A DNA stretch of 64,000 nt from Cladopsammia gracilis. Lineage: Eukaryota > Cnidaria > Anthozoa > Scleractinia > Dendrophylliidae. The translations under genes were made by a program, and so were the position numbers. The notes beneath the pieces are model-generated. The model was given only the letters and a program-made list of their open reading frames with translations, did no database searches and was not told where the DNA came from. Shown piece by piece: positions 1 to 10,332 of the stretch (positions are counted from its first letter, which is position 1; every line of letters starts with the position of its first letter). The stretch spans positions 1,182,501 through 1,246,500 of the forward strand of contig JAJGOT010000198.1 of assembly GCA_022457155.1 (NCBI GenBank). Direction: 5' to 3'.

Positions 1-360
1 TGTCACGTGGCCATTTTTCTTAAAATAGCAAATATTTGACGAATTGGTGACGGGTTTAAGAGAAAACATCGAATAAAAATGCTTTTCTGATGCAGATTAA
101 ATATCTCCAGCCCTTCACGTTTGGAATGAGTGTCCATTAATCTCTAAAAAAAATTATGAGGACAAAGGTCATTTTTCAGTCCAAAATTCAACCTATAATT
201 ATTTATAACTGTAATTTAAAGACTTGAGGACAATCATTCCAAACGTAGAAGGTTAAATATGTTAAACCTCCATCGGAAAAGCTAATTTATTTAACTATAC
301 AAAGAAAATTCGCTACCAAATCGCCGATTTACGTAATTTTAAAATTTTGATCACGTGACA
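1..360. repeat. Foldback MITE cut by the left window edge
   Basis: The ends are inverted (TGTCACGTGG at 1 and TCACGTGACA at 351-360). Inner pairs also fold: 78-91 with 272-284, and 108-135 with 226-256. The left end may extend beyond the window. No coding content is seen. Confidence 0.6.
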
Positions 361-370
361 TGTCACGTGA
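351..370. promoter_or_regulatory. Perfect 20-bp palindrome with two CACGTG E-boxes
   Basis: Each half is TCACGTGA-like, the core of bHLH-zip (USF/TFEB 'CLEAR') sites. It falls at the edge of the MITE, so it may be only the element end plus a neighbouring copy. Regulatory use is inference. Confidence 0.35.
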
Positions 371-469
371 CCAAACTTTTGTGTTAAGGCAAAAGAAACC
401 ATCAAGATTAACATTCAGGGAAAATTTCATTTTGATCTAGGTTTTCTCGGTGAAGATATTAAGTGTCAA

Positions 470-562
470 CCATATTTTCCGATCACACTTTAAACCCAGG
501 CCTTAAACTGCTTGAGGATCGGAATTATTCCTGAACTCGCTAACCACTACGCCACCGCGCCT
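470..562 (-). mobile_element. tRNA-derived SINE head (5' part only)
   Basis: On the minus strand the segment has an A-box-like GTGGCGTAGTGG about 15 bases from its start, followed by sequence matching the head of the fuller SINE at 14762-15085. The SINE body is missing here. Confidence 0.55.
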
Positions 563-589
563 TCAAACTCTGAAAGAGTACGTTACGTG

Positions 590-1275
590 TATATGTTGTA
601 GTTAATTTTTTATCTCGGGTAATTTTTGTTTTTCCTTTGTTTCAAATTCATTAGCATATATTACCATACCCAAAAACAATGGAGTGAAATTTCATGAGCC
701 GAAGCCAAGAACGTGTTAGAACATTTAGAATATTGTTTAGACATCACGTCTTTTTTCCACAGATAGACAGATATCCACAGATACAGATAGCAGAGGGAGT
801 GAAGATCAATAATGTGAGCAAAGGTTCACTTATAAACTCCAAGAATGAATGGAACTTTTTTCAAATCCCACGTGCTGTGATTACCTAACCGAGGTGGGAT
901 ACCTTATGACTGCATACATAAAGCCTGAGAGAAACGTGGACTCTTCAAGGTCACTTACATGAACAATATGTGTATTTCCAAAATGGCGACTGAAGAGGAT
1001 CCGGGCTTGTACTTCGTGGAAGACTTAATTATATGCACGCAAAACGTCCCGGCACAAGCCAGGATCCGAGTAGGATCGAAATCGATATCAGCCTGAAGTG
1101 ACTTTTATAGAACATCCTTTTACTTTTTTATAATTTTACAGTTTTTGTAGTTTTATAGTTTTTAAGTGCGTCGAACGTGGAAAAAAGACGTGATGTCTAA
1201 ACAATATTCTAAACAAAAACAATGGAAAAATAAAAATTACCTAAGATAAAAAATTAACTACAACATGTACATACA
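590..1275. mobile_element. Hairpin MITE split by an insertion
   Basis: Arms at about 594-640 and 1226-1270 are reverse complements (GTTGTAGTTAATTTTTTATC type). The intact paralogue is at 15116-15245. Here a 531-bp insertion sits in the loop. Confidence 0.7.
683..1213. mobile_element. 531-bp insertion with 12-bp target duplication
   Basis: CAAAAACAATGG is present on both sides (671-682 and 1214-1225), and the paralogous empty site near 15197 has it once. Inverted segments lie near the ends (about 720-755 and 1176-1211). A 37-codon ATG-led frame at 983-1096 is the only coding-like stretch. The 12-bp duplication is longer than usual for cut-and-paste transposons and fits a retroposon-type insertion. 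Confidence 0.7.
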
Positions 1276-1396
1276 CTGAGTGTAATCAGTAATTTCAATT
1301 AATTTAAAAGTAATAAAATTAAACCTTCTGCTATTAAAACCCGGATCTAAGTCATCCCGTTAAACCGAATGTGTACACCAGAATCGTTCTGTACTT

Positions 1397-1426
<30 letters not shown>

Positions 1427-1427
<1 letters not shown>

Positions 1428-2134
1428 GAAGGAAGGAAGGAAGGAAGGAAGGAAGGAAGGAAGGAAGGAAGGAAGGAAGGAAGGAAGGAAGGAAGGAAGG
1501 AAGGAAGGAAGGAAGGAAGGAAGGAAGGAAGGAAGGAAGGAAGGAAGGAAGGAAGGAAGGAAGGAAGGAAGGAAGGAAGGAAGGAAGGAAGGAAGGAAGG
1601 AAGGAAGGAAGGAAGGAAGGAAGGAAGGAAGGAAGGAAGGAAGGAAGGAAGGAAGGAAGGAAGGAAGGAAGGAAGGAAGGAAGGAAGGAAGGAAGGAAGG
1701 AAGGAAGGAAGGAAGGAAGGAAGGAAGGAAGGAAGGAAGGAAGGAAGGAAGGAAGGAAGGAAGGAAGGAAGGAAGGAAGGAAGGAAGGAAGGAAGGAAGG
1801 AAGGAAGGAAGGAAGGAAGGAAGGAAGGAAGGAAGGAAGGAAGGAAGGAAGGAAGGAAGGAAGGAAGGAAGGAAGGAAGGAAGGAAGGAAGGAAGGAAGG
1901 AAGGAAGGAAGGAAGGAAGGAAGGAAGGAAGGAAGGAAGGAAGGAAGGAAGGAAGGAAGGAAGGAAGGAAGGAAGGAAGGAAGGAAGGAAGGAAGGAAGG
2001 AAGGAAGGAAGGAAGGAAGGAAGGAAGGAAGGAAGGAAGGAAGGAAGGAAGGAAGGAAGGAAGGAAGGAAGGAAGGAAGGAAGGAAGGAAGGAAGGAAGG
2101 AAGGAAGGAAGGAAGGAAGGAAGGAAGGAAGGAA
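1427..2134 (+). repeat. Uninterrupted (GGAA)177 microsatellite
   Basis: 708 bp of pure GGAA, preceded by (GACA)n-like repeats and followed by a few GGAC-interrupted units. Long frames in all six readings here are repeat artefacts. The duplicated locus at 16771-16891 has the same composite repeat at about 90 bp. Confidence 0.97.
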
Positions 2135-2562
2135 GGACGGACGGAAGGAAGGAAACCGAAACATGCACTCGGGTCTAACGAGGAAGGCTCACGCAACTCC
2201 TTTCACTTTTTTTTAATGAAAATAATTTCTTAAAAAGCAACAATTTGGAATGAAACGACCATCTTCCCAATGAATCCAAGTAGTACATTTGAAATCGCAA
2301 ACCCTCGCATAAAAATCTGTTTTCCGTGAACTTTGTGTTGTGACTTGTGCTGTTGCGTAGTGTGTTATTGGTTGACAAAGGTTCGAGTCTACAGTATTCT
2401 AATACAGATATTTTAAAGCGTCTCTGGGAAAGCCCGGTCTAATTTTCAGCCGTTCGTTTTCAGAGTGATATCATTTAAAATTGCATTTAACCGAAAGTTG
2501 TCTGTATATTCTTGGAAACATTATGTTTTTAAAATAACGTAATTGAAAGCATTTCTACTTAC

Positions 2563-2802
2563 TGGAGGGATCCTCAAAAAAAACCAAGACTTCGTCTTTT
2601 TCTTTTCTTTCTACGTAGCTGACACGGTTCCCTCCACTCTTTCTATAGTTTTCAAAGTACAGCTCTATTGTGTCGTCCGACGTTTCTTTTTTGAGTCCCT
2701 TAACCTCAACGCATAAGCAAATAGGCACACGCTCCAATCGAACGTGCTTTCCTTCTAGTCCTTTGCGGTCTTTGCCGATTTTGTCGAAAAGTGCTTCAAA
2801 GT
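2563..2802 (-). CDS. RRM exon A of the PARP14-like array gene
   Basis: A 240-nt exon in phase 1-1, with acceptor AG at 2804-2803 and donor GTAAGT from 2562. The first third gives the end of the previous RRM (DFEALFDKIGK). The rest is a new RRM: RNP2-like strand ICLCVEVKGL, helix with 'ELYFENYRKSGGN', RNP1-like strand EVLVFFEDPS. The 'YFEN..RSGG' signature is typical of PARP14/PARP10-type RRMs. It is near-identical to exon E at 17388-17615. It is the last exon of the gene inside the window, and its RRM must finish in an exon to the left. RRM is likely; the PARP14 assignment is inferred from the module pattern. Confidence 0.65.
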
Positions 2803-3330
2803 CTAAAAAAGAAACAGTAAAAGTGTTATTATAAAGTATAATTAATACATACACCATATTTTGCGTGTTCTCTTTTCCTTATAAGGTGACATGACGTCAC
2901 AGTCGAATAATAAAAACAATTATTAAATCAAAAGCTCCTATGAGCCAACTCGTGAATACAAAACGCTCTGAATAAAGGATTCTCCACATAAAAAATCGTA
3001 GTATATAGAGGTATTAATACACTTTTTTATTTATTTATTTTTTTTATTGTAATTGGGCTTCCTGACGTTGTCACACTTCATTTATCGTTCAAGGCGGAAA
3101 AAAGGTGACCTTAATGTTTGGATTCAAGTTTACTTATAATAAATAATTCCGCTAATTAAGGTGTTACTTGCGTGAGAGGTCCTTAAAGCCATAATTACGA
3201 ACGTCTAGGGAGGTATCCCAAATATTTCCATACATTCTAATCTTGTCAGTTTGCCAAAGTGCATTACCCCTCAATTCAAAATCTGTGACTCCGAAATACA
3301 GATCATTGTTCTAAATTAATATATAATTAC
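2803..3330 (-). other. Intron between RRM exons B and A
   Basis: Near-identical to the intron at 17616-18190 apart from a poly-T tract present only there. It contains TGACGTCA at about 2891. No coding exon is seen. Confidence 0.6.
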
Positions 3331-3570
3331 CTGGTTCAACATCAAAAACTACCAGTGCGTTGTTGTTGCTGCCTTTGTAGACCTCACTGACCTCTGCCGC
3401 ACTGAATTTTTCCAAATAAAAGCGCAGACAGTCTTTCGCAGTCGTCTCATTGAGTCCTTGAACATGAACCTTTAATGGGTCTAGTGGAACTTTCTTCTTG
3501 GGAGGACGCCTTACTACAGTAATGCGTTTTTTATCAATGGAATGCGGATCCTCAAGAAGCCGCCTCAAAT
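3331..3570 (-). CDS. RRM exon B of the PARP14-like array gene
   Basis: A 240-nt phase 1-1 exon (acceptor AG 3572-3571, donor GTAAT from 3330). It opens with the last helix of the preceding RRM (LRRLLEDPH), then a basic linker RRPPKKK, then a new RRM: LKVHVQGLNETT, 'LRFYLEKFSAAEV', 'NALVVFDVEPG'. The paralogue is exon F at 18191-18430, differing at a few residues. The split point after the third strand is the same as in all other array exons. Confidence 0.65.
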
Positions 3571-3783
3571 CTGAAATCAGAAGATCAACCTTTTAAAGTG
3601 CCAGTTCGCTCAATTTTTATATTTCGTTTTTGTGCATTTTTTGAATGGAAATTAAAAAAATGTATTAAGTAACCTATCCAAACCGTTCTTCAATCTGATC
3701 ATTGGAAACCGTTTTTTGTTTTCGAGTTTATTCTTCGCATTTGCACGCCTCCATTAAATTTGCATGTTCCTAAAGTTCCAAAA
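3571..3783. other. Intronic stretch without recognised features
   Basis: Part of the long intron between exons C and B (3571-10529). Nothing recognised. Confidence 0.5.
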
Positions 3784-4095
3784 GGCCCGTTTACACATGC
3801 GATTTTTGATGCGACTTTTCTTGCGCTCTCCAATGCAACTTTGGTCGCAAGTATAAACAAACCAGCGGCGATTTCCTGTGCGATTCGGTGCGACATTTGC
3901 TGTTATTTGCTGCGATTTCCCAAAAATCGCGCCAAGTTGCATCAGGTTTCGAACATCTTCGAAACATCTTCGCGACATCGCCCCCAAATCGCACTGAAAT
4001 CGCCGCTGGTTTACACACGCGATTTGAAGATGAAAATTGCACCGAAAAGTGCGACAAAAAATTGTACAAAAAAATCACATGTCAATAAACGGGCC
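3784..4095. mobile_element. MITE, 'GGCCCGTTTACAC' family, copy 1
   Basis: Starts GGCCCGTTTACACATGCGAT and ends with its reverse complement form (ATCACATG..AAACGGGCC). The interior is rich in GCGATTT and its complement. Overlapping short frames are not genes. Confidence 0.75.
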
Positions 4096-4133
4096 TCAAA
4101 GATCAGTCAGCGAAAGTGACGCGAAAGACTTAA

Positions 4134-4472
4134 GGCCCGTTTACACATGCGATTTTTGATGCGATTTTTGGCGCACTGGTCGATGCAATTTTTGTCGCGC
4201 ACAAATTGCATCTTCAAATCGCACGTGTAAACGGGCGGCGATTTCAATGCGATTAGGGCGCGATTAACTTTTTGTCGCGCGATGTCGCAGCGGTTTCGAA
4301 CATGTTCGAAGCCTGATGCAACTTGGCGGCGATGTTTGGGAAATCACGGCAAATCAAAGCAAATGTCGCATCCGAATCGCACAGGAAATCACCGCTAATT
4401 TACACTTGCGACAAAAGTTGCATTGGACAGGGCGTCAAAAATCGCATAAAAAAATCGCATGTTTAAACGGGC
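4134..4472. mobile_element. MITE, 'GGCCCGTTTACAC' family, copy 2
   Basis: Same terminal sequence as the copy 40 bp to its left, in tandem. The right end reads ATCGCATGTTTAAACGGGC. Confidence 0.75.
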
Positions 4473-5375
4473 TTTTACAATGGCTGCGGCCGCACTAGAG
4501 TGGTTATTTCCAAAATTAACGGGCTCTTGATGCGCCCCGTACTTTTGGCATTCACCGAATTTAAACCGTGTTAGCGGTTCCCATGGAAATTAATTAAGAA
4601 ACAATAGATTTTTTTAAACCAAGTTAGGTTTTTTCAAACCACCTCGCTAGGTAGCTTAGTGCAGGTTAACTTTCCCGATCTGTCAATCATCTTCGCTTAC
4701 GCTATAATTTTTGGCCCCCTTTTGAATTCGCAGGGACGACTTTCAATTTTAAATAGAGAAAGGAAAACCGTCGATCGTGTGTTTACGTTCTCCACAAAAC
4801 CTATTTGATCATTTGAAGTTGTTGTTTTGCAGGGAATACCAAAATGTTAAACGCACGTCAGGCACGTGCAGAGGCATTGTTTTCGCTCATTAATCCTATT
4901 GTTTTGTGCCGCTCTCGCTGTCTTCTCCGTCGTGGTTGCTGCCCGGCGGACGCTTTGGCAGGCTTATTTCGTTCCTCTTTCCCAACAGATAAGTAGAAAC
5001 TTAACAATGTCACAAAAAAATAAAGAATATAGCAAAAGATAACATGATCTCTCATGTTCAAAGTTCAACCTTCTGAAGTGCGGCCGCTCAAAAAACTAAA
5101 CTCGGTTATTTCATTACAGACATCTTTTCATCGAGTAATTTTGTTTTCGAATTGTAACCGGGTTTCTAAAAAAATAACCCAGTTAACTCACCAAGTGCGG
5201 CCGCAGCCAATGTCTTTCTACGGTCCTCTCTCTTCTCTCTTCTCTCTTCGGGGTTTACGAGATTTTTTCGTGATCGCATTGAAAAACGCAAAAAATGTAA
5301 AAACCGAAATTTAAAAATTTGATTGGCACTTTTATTCAAATTGCACCGTGTACTTTGTACATGAGTATACTGTAT
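4473..5375. other. Intronic region, no gene seen
   Basis: Short chance frames only. GCGGCCGC-containing motifs recur at 4486, 5080 and 5198, suggesting old repeat fragments. Confidence 0.45.
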
Positions 5376-5537
5376 ACCTAATTCAATAAAGGTTGCTTTG
5401 GTCATTGGTAATTGGGCATTGGGAAGCTATTGTTTGGCGGTCACTCAAGTGAAGCATTGCATTGTGTTCCGTATGCCAAATGCCAATTCCCAATTACCAA
5501 TGACCAACTGCCAAAGCAACCTTTATTGAATTAGGTG
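5376..5537. repeat. Foldback element (about 50-bp arms)
   Basis: The left arm CCTAATTCAATAAAGGTTGC pairs with the right arm GCAACCTTTATTGAATTAGG; pairing continues through GGTAATTGGG/CCCAATTACC. The loop is about 60 bp. Confidence 0.8.
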
Positions 5538-5639
5538 TATGTGAACCGCATAACTGGTTACAGACTGGCTAAGATTACTACAATTCAACTTTTCTTGGTG
5601 TCATGAAATTAAAATTGAGGTAATTAGACAAGTATGTTA

Positions 5640-5890
5640 GGGACGGACCATTATTTTTTTGACGGGGGGGTTGGAAAATTTTCGCATGCAAACATTTTTT
5701 TATATGCGGCACCTGCTGCAAACAATTTATTTTGTGTCTCCGTCCAACTGCTATACTTCCAGCAAACAATTTTTTCTATATTTTTTGCTTGCATACAATT
5801 TATTTCAGTGTTTATAGCCTCTGCAAACAATTTATTTCAAAATTTCCAACCCCCCCCCCCCCCCTGTCAAGAAAAATAATGGTCCGTCCC
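5640..5890. mobile_element. PIF/Harbinger-like MITE, copy 1
   Basis: Termini GGGACGGACCATTATTTTT are inverted and flanked by TTA (5637-5639 and 5891-5893), the 3-bp TWA duplication used by PIF/Harbinger. Two more copies are at 28534 and 31165. It sits against the left end of the retroelement at 5894. Confidence 0.8.
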
Positions 5891-6051
5891 TTATACTATT
5901 CACACTGCATACATTAAAGTAACGCATATAAGATTAGTACATATGAATAAATTATCACTTTGGCTCAACTGCAGTGCGGCGTGGTTGTACGCTGACGCGT
6001 CGAAGGATTTCTTTTGCCTCTTCGTTCCCTTCTTCTATTTTCTGATAGCAG

Positions 6052-6384
6052 ACGTATAATATCCAGTACCTGGACAAGGAGGTCAAAGAGTTCAACATGC
6101 AGTGGGACAAGCAGTTCAGGGAGTTCAGCCACCAGCGGAACAAGGAGCTCGAGGAATTCAACCAGCCGTGTGACATGCGGCTCAGGTTGTTCAACCAGCC
6201 ATGAGACAGATGCCTCAAAGAGTTCTACCAGCCGCGGAACAAGGAGTTCAAGGAGTTCATCCTGCTGCGGGAAATGCAGCTCAGAGAGTTAAACCGGAAG
6301 TTGGACAAGGAGTTCAACCAGCATCGGGACAAGGAGTCCAACATGCAGCGGGACAAGCTTAACCGCCAGGGAGAGCTAGATAAA
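6052..6384 (+). pseudogene. gag-like exon 1: tandem-repeat coiled coil with internal stop
   Basis: 111 codons open after acceptor AG (6050-6051) and ending at donor GTATAT (6385), phase 0. The protein is a charged coiled coil with repeats of the 'DKEFNQHRDKE' and 'KEFNMQWDKQF' kind, about 15-18 residues each. An in-frame TGA at 6202-6204 breaks it. It joins in phase to the exon at 7874, where the heptad character continues. The antisense serine- and leucine-rich frames are shadows. Confidence 0.5.
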
Positions 6385-7873
6385 GTATATAGGTTTTCTC
6401 TTTTAAAGATATGTGTAGATATGAACTGTGCGAGGGGGAAAGGGCTGCAACCCTCCTTTTCTATGTGTTTCACTTTGCTTCTTGCGTTGTACAAGTTTAC
6501 TTGTTTTGGTTCCACGCTTCATTTGTTTTGCATTTCAGTCAATCTGTTAGCAAGGGCAGAATCCCGCACCACAAGGCCAGGGCTTGTCGACGGAGGAAAA
6601 ACTTGAGGTAAATTTTCGCTTTAACACGTGTTAGTTCTGAAATTATTATTTTATTAAGTGTTGTTGGCCTCGGGAGTAATACTTTCTTTTGAGAGTGATG
6701 CGCGATGGGAAATGTTATTGGCCCCGGAGTGGACTCGTAAGAGTTTTTTTATTTGCGATAATGGCCATTGCGTAGGCCACAGAATTAGGACTCCTTGTGA
6801 GTTTGTTATCGCAAATAATGGTCATGTTTTATATTGACCACGGCACTCCTGAGATATGTGAAATGTATTGGCCGCGGAGTTGACTCGTAAGAGTCTATTG
6901 TTGGCGATAATGGCCATTGCGTCGGCCGCGGAGTAAGAACTCCTTGTGAGTTTGTTATTGCAAATAATGGTCATATTTTCGGCTGACTACGGAACCCCTT
7001 GAGATATGTGAAATGGTATTGGCCACGGGGGTGAAACTTGTAAGAGTGTATTATATACAAATGTGAAATGTTATTGGCCACGGAACAAGAGTTTGTTGAC
7101 GCCGATGTGATATGTTATTGGCCACGAAGTGAAACGCGCAAGAGCTTGTTTATGCCGATGTGATATGTTATTGGCCACGAAGTGAGACGCGAAAGAGTCT
7201 GTTTATGCAGATGTGATAGGTTATAGGCCACGAAGTGAAACGCGCGAGAGTTTGTTTATGCAGATGTGATATGTTATTGGCCACGAAGTGAAACGCGCAA
7301 GAGCTGTTTATGCAGATGTGATATGTTTTTGGCCACGAAGTGTAACGCGCAAGAGCTTGTTTATGCAGATGTGATATGTTATTGGCCTCGAAGTAAACTC
7401 GTAAGAGATTGTTATATGCAAATGTGAAATGTTATTGGCCACGGAGGTGAGACTTGTAATTGTTTGTTATGTTCTGGAAGATGTGAATATTATTGGCCAC
7501 GGATTGAAACTCGTCAAAATTTGTCATGATTTCTTAAATGTGAATATTATTGGCTAAGGAAGTGAAACTCTATAAGCGTTGGTTATGATTTTTTTTTTCA
7601 AACGTGGTTAAGATTGGCCGCGGAAGGGGAACTCAAAAAGCGCTTGTTATTATTTTGCAAATGTGAATATTATTGGCGACGGAAGTGAAACCCTATAGGC
7701 GTTTGTTGTGATTTTCAAATGTGAATAATATTGGCCGCGGAAGTAAAAAAAAAAAATATTGGCAATCGGGTGAGAGAATGTATTATGGGCGCGGATATGT
7801 TGAATACGTATGAACTAGTTCTACGATTATAAAGCATCTGAGAGTATCTTGCCTTTTCCTTTTGAAATTATAG
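6385..7873 (+). repeat. Intron holding a ~53-bp tandem array
   Basis: From about 6690 to 7745 the core ATGTTATTGGCCACGAAGTG recurs, most regularly between 7104 and 7400 with starts 51-54 bp apart, decaying on both sides. A short splice-like block at 6536-6605 is not needed for the frame. No gene. Confidence 0.75.
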
Positions 7874-8389
7874 GCCTTACAGAAAAAGTACGATGAAATG
7901 AGAGCGGATATGGATATTTTCTCCAGTTCATCAGTGGACAGCCTCCTCAACAAAATTAAAAATCTCGCCTCCCGTCCCATTGTGGAGTTTAATAAGCACG
8001 AGGTCCTAGAGTTATTGGAAGCTCTTAAGAATACCGCTCGCGATGTACGCCACGAGAAGGAGGGCTACTTCCGTTTGACCTACGAAGCTTTGAGAACGAA
8101 ATTGGACCAGCCTAACCATAACTTCCGGAGTTTTCTCTTGCCATTGCTAGGTGATAAATACCATGAGAAGATATTGGGTATTATGGCAAAAGTTGAGAAG
8201 AGCAACAGGAGTCAGCCGCAACCAATGCCACTGTCACATGCGAGGAGGTCAAATGCCCCATATGTTCGCTGCTATAGTTGGGGGAAGCTTGGGCATATCG
8301 CTGTCAATTGTTTCAAAAGAAGGAGGGAACAGCGCGGACGCCCGTCTGAACCTGCTTCCCGACCTAGGAACATTAATAATAACAAATGA
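7874..8389 (+). CDS. gag-like exon 2 with degenerate zinc knuckle
   Basis: 171 residues after acceptor AG (7872-7873), in phase 0 with the exon ending at 6384. The N-terminal part (LQKKYDEMRADMD) continues the coiled coil. The middle is helical and unrecognised. The C-terminal part has CYSWGKLGHIAVNC, a CX2CX4HX4C zinc knuckle in which the second Cys is Trp, followed by an Arg-rich tail. AATAAA lies at 8473. Knuckle plus coiled coil next to a reverse transcriptase points to a Gag-type nucleic-acid-binding protein; the lost Cys suggests loss of function. Confidence 0.55.
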   Translation, partial: ALQKKYDEMRADMDIFSSSSVDSLLNKIKNLASRPIVEFNKHEVLELLEALKNTARDVRHEKEGYFRLTYEALRTKLDQPNHNFRSFLLPLLGDKYHEKILGIMAKVEKSNRSQPQPMPLSHARRSNAPYVRCYSWGKLGHIAVNCFKRRREQRGRPSEPASRPRNINNNK

Positions 8390-8700
8390 ACATGGGTTAT
8401 ATCTAAGATCGCAAAGAACAGAATTTGTTTACTATTGCGTCAGAAATTGCTGACTATGTAATGCTGTATTTCAATAAATACTGTATAATGTGGCAATGAA
8501 TCGCTATTCTACGTTTATTCACCCTTGCCTCTCGTTTTAGGAATTTTCTTCCTCCTTTTCCTCTAGTAGAGAAGTGGCAGTTGTGAAAAAGAGTATCTAA
8601 ACACACTCCCCCAGTCTATTGCTGGGTCATGACTGTCACCCCTCTGCTAACCTCGGTTCCCCCTTTTTTTTTTTTGTTATTCCTTTGTTTTCATACCTAG
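8390..8700 (+). other. Spacer between gag-like and pol-like frames
   Basis: Holds AATAAA (8473-8478) and a polypyrimidine tract ending in CTAG at 8700, a good acceptor for the next ORF. Confidence 0.5.
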
Positions 8701-9246
8701 ATCACCACAAGTCTCCCCTGGGAATGGGAGTTTGACCCACAGTTCGATGAAAAAGTTGCACAATATGCAAAGATGCCGCAAAAGCCAATCACGTGGGTGG
8801 ATTGGATGGGAACGTCACTGGAGGTTAGCTCAGGGGTGACAGTCCGGGAATTTTCAGAACAATACATACACAGAGTGATAAATGGAGAAGAATTAGCGGA
8901 CCCAGCAAAATTATTATTTAGAGATCCAAACGCCTTTCGCGCAGGTGAACTCCACAGACACTACGATAAATGGTGCAGAATCGTGGGTGACAAACCTTCA
9001 CCGGAACAAGTTAAGATATTAAGTTGGATCCGCGATGGAGTTTCCATTTTTGAATTTTTTCAGCCATTCTCTGGCAGCTTTAAAGGCCGTCACTATCAAT
9101 CAGACCGCCCGCCATCAGAGTTTTTTAAAAATAGCCCCGCCTGTAAGCCTTTTGCTCACTTTGTAAGGGAAACTTTGCTTGAACGTTTGCAAACAGGGGC
9201 AATAACGTTGATGGGAAAACCAGTGAAGTTGAACTACCGCACCTAG
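8701..9246 (+). pseudogene. N-terminal pol ORF leading into RT, frameshifted
   Basis: 181 codons open from the acceptor at 8699-8700; an ATG at 8773 is also possible. The segment KILSWIRDGVSIFEFFQPF and the later RPPSEFF..CKPFAHFVRETLLERLQTGAI resemble the region just before the RT of cnidarian DIRS-type elements. At the TAG (9244-9246) the next frame continues with PHLVLPLTVEG, so one base has been gained or lost and the RT was originally fused. The product would be cytoplasmic replication machinery of the element; this copy is broken. Confidence 0.5.
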
Positions 9247-9735
9247 TTTTGCCGCTGACCGTTGAAGGGATGTTCCTTTTAAACTGAGGGCGTTCAACGG
9301 CAAACGTCACAATTCCGACCGGCCACCCACAGAAATTCACTGAGGAATAACGTATCCTGTAAACAATTTGGAAAATCTATCCGGAAAACGCTTTCACGTC
9401 GCCTGCAAACCGGTGCGATCCTGGTCGTGGGTAAGGTTGGTCACGTAAACCACCTAATTTAGTACTATCCGTAACGGTTGAACCCACGGAGCCGAGAGTG
9501 TGTCACGATGCGCGGTACTTAAACTTGTGGATGCTGAAGAAGCCTTTCTCGTCAAACACGGTGACGGATTTGCCTCGGTATGTCTTCAAGGACTCTTACT
9601 AGTCTGTTCTCGCTGACAAGTCAGGTGACGACCACCTCTGGCGAAGGTTTGGAACTCAACTGGGGCTTCGGCGAGGCTGGCCTCGAATGCGGATGCACAG
9701 CCTACCAGTACTTGGCAAGACATTAATCAGTTGAA
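9247..9735 (+). pseudogene. Reverse-transcriptase remnant
   Basis: A second degenerate copy of the RPP-to-RLQTGAI segment (about 9285-9430) is followed by recognisable RT pieces in shifting frames: LSVTVEPTEPRVCHDARYLN, LPRYVFKD and DKSGDDH. In the family these form RT motifs before the catalytic YxDD, which is not found here. Confidence 0.5.
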
Positions 9736-10007
9736 ACGGTTTGTGTGTGCGTTCGGACAGCCCAGGGAGGAGACCTCATGAGAAGAAACGTCTGTGAGTC
9801 AAGGTGGACAGTCTCTCCCACCAGGGCTATCGGGTTAAGGTTTGGGTTTAGGTTTGGGGTTTAGTGTTGGGGAGTTACGACTACGTTGCAGGGTAGATAT
9901 CTTGGGCAACCTATCGATGGCCTCCTGAGTTAGTTATTAGTATTGGGGAGGAGCCCATCGTTAGTATAGTAAACGGAAGGACACTGAATGACATGAAGGG
10001 ATGGGAG
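9736..10007. other. Degenerate 3' part of the retroelement
   Basis: No frame. Contains a T2-3AGGTTTGGG-like run near 9836-9866 of no clear meaning. Confidence 0.4.
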
Positions 10008-10332
10008 CCAAATTTATCCCCAATCTTATTGCGGTTCGACAATGGATGCAGTGTTGGATAGTTTACTATTCACACTGCATACATTAAAGTAACGCATATA
10101 AGATTAGTACATATGAATAAATTATCACTTTGGCTCAACTGCAGTGTGGCGGGGATTGTGCAAGTACGAGGCGATGCGGTTTACATACGGGCAAGTCCTG
10201 GGGGCTGACGGCGGAATTCATTTCCCCACCCACCCTCCCATACATTCGCACTGTGATCATTGTCGGGTCGCCAAATTTATCCCCAATCTTATTGCGATTC
10301 GACAATGGATGCAGTGTTGGATAGTTTACTAT

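Larger units (their letters stand above)
5894..10332 (+). mobile_element. DIRS-order (PAT/Ngaro-like) retrotransposon relic
   Basis: A 92-bp sequence at 5894-5985 recurs at 10063-10155, and a 56-bp sequence at 10008-10063 recurs at 10269-10332. This is the A1...B1-A2-B2 split-direct-repeat order known for PAT/Ngaro elements. Between them lie a spliced gag-like gene, an ORF leading into a reverse transcriptase, and RT remnants, all plus strand. No tyrosine recombinase was found, and several frames are broken, so the copy looks dead. Family assignment is inference. Confidence 0.55.

Noticed and set aside
1347..2216. Six long ORFs (FLPS and KEGR repeats)
   Set aside because: Translations of the GGAA microsatellite; open only because the unit lacks stops.
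9833..9866. Interstitial telomere repeat
   Set aside because: The GGTTTAGG-like units are irregular and only about 30 bp long.
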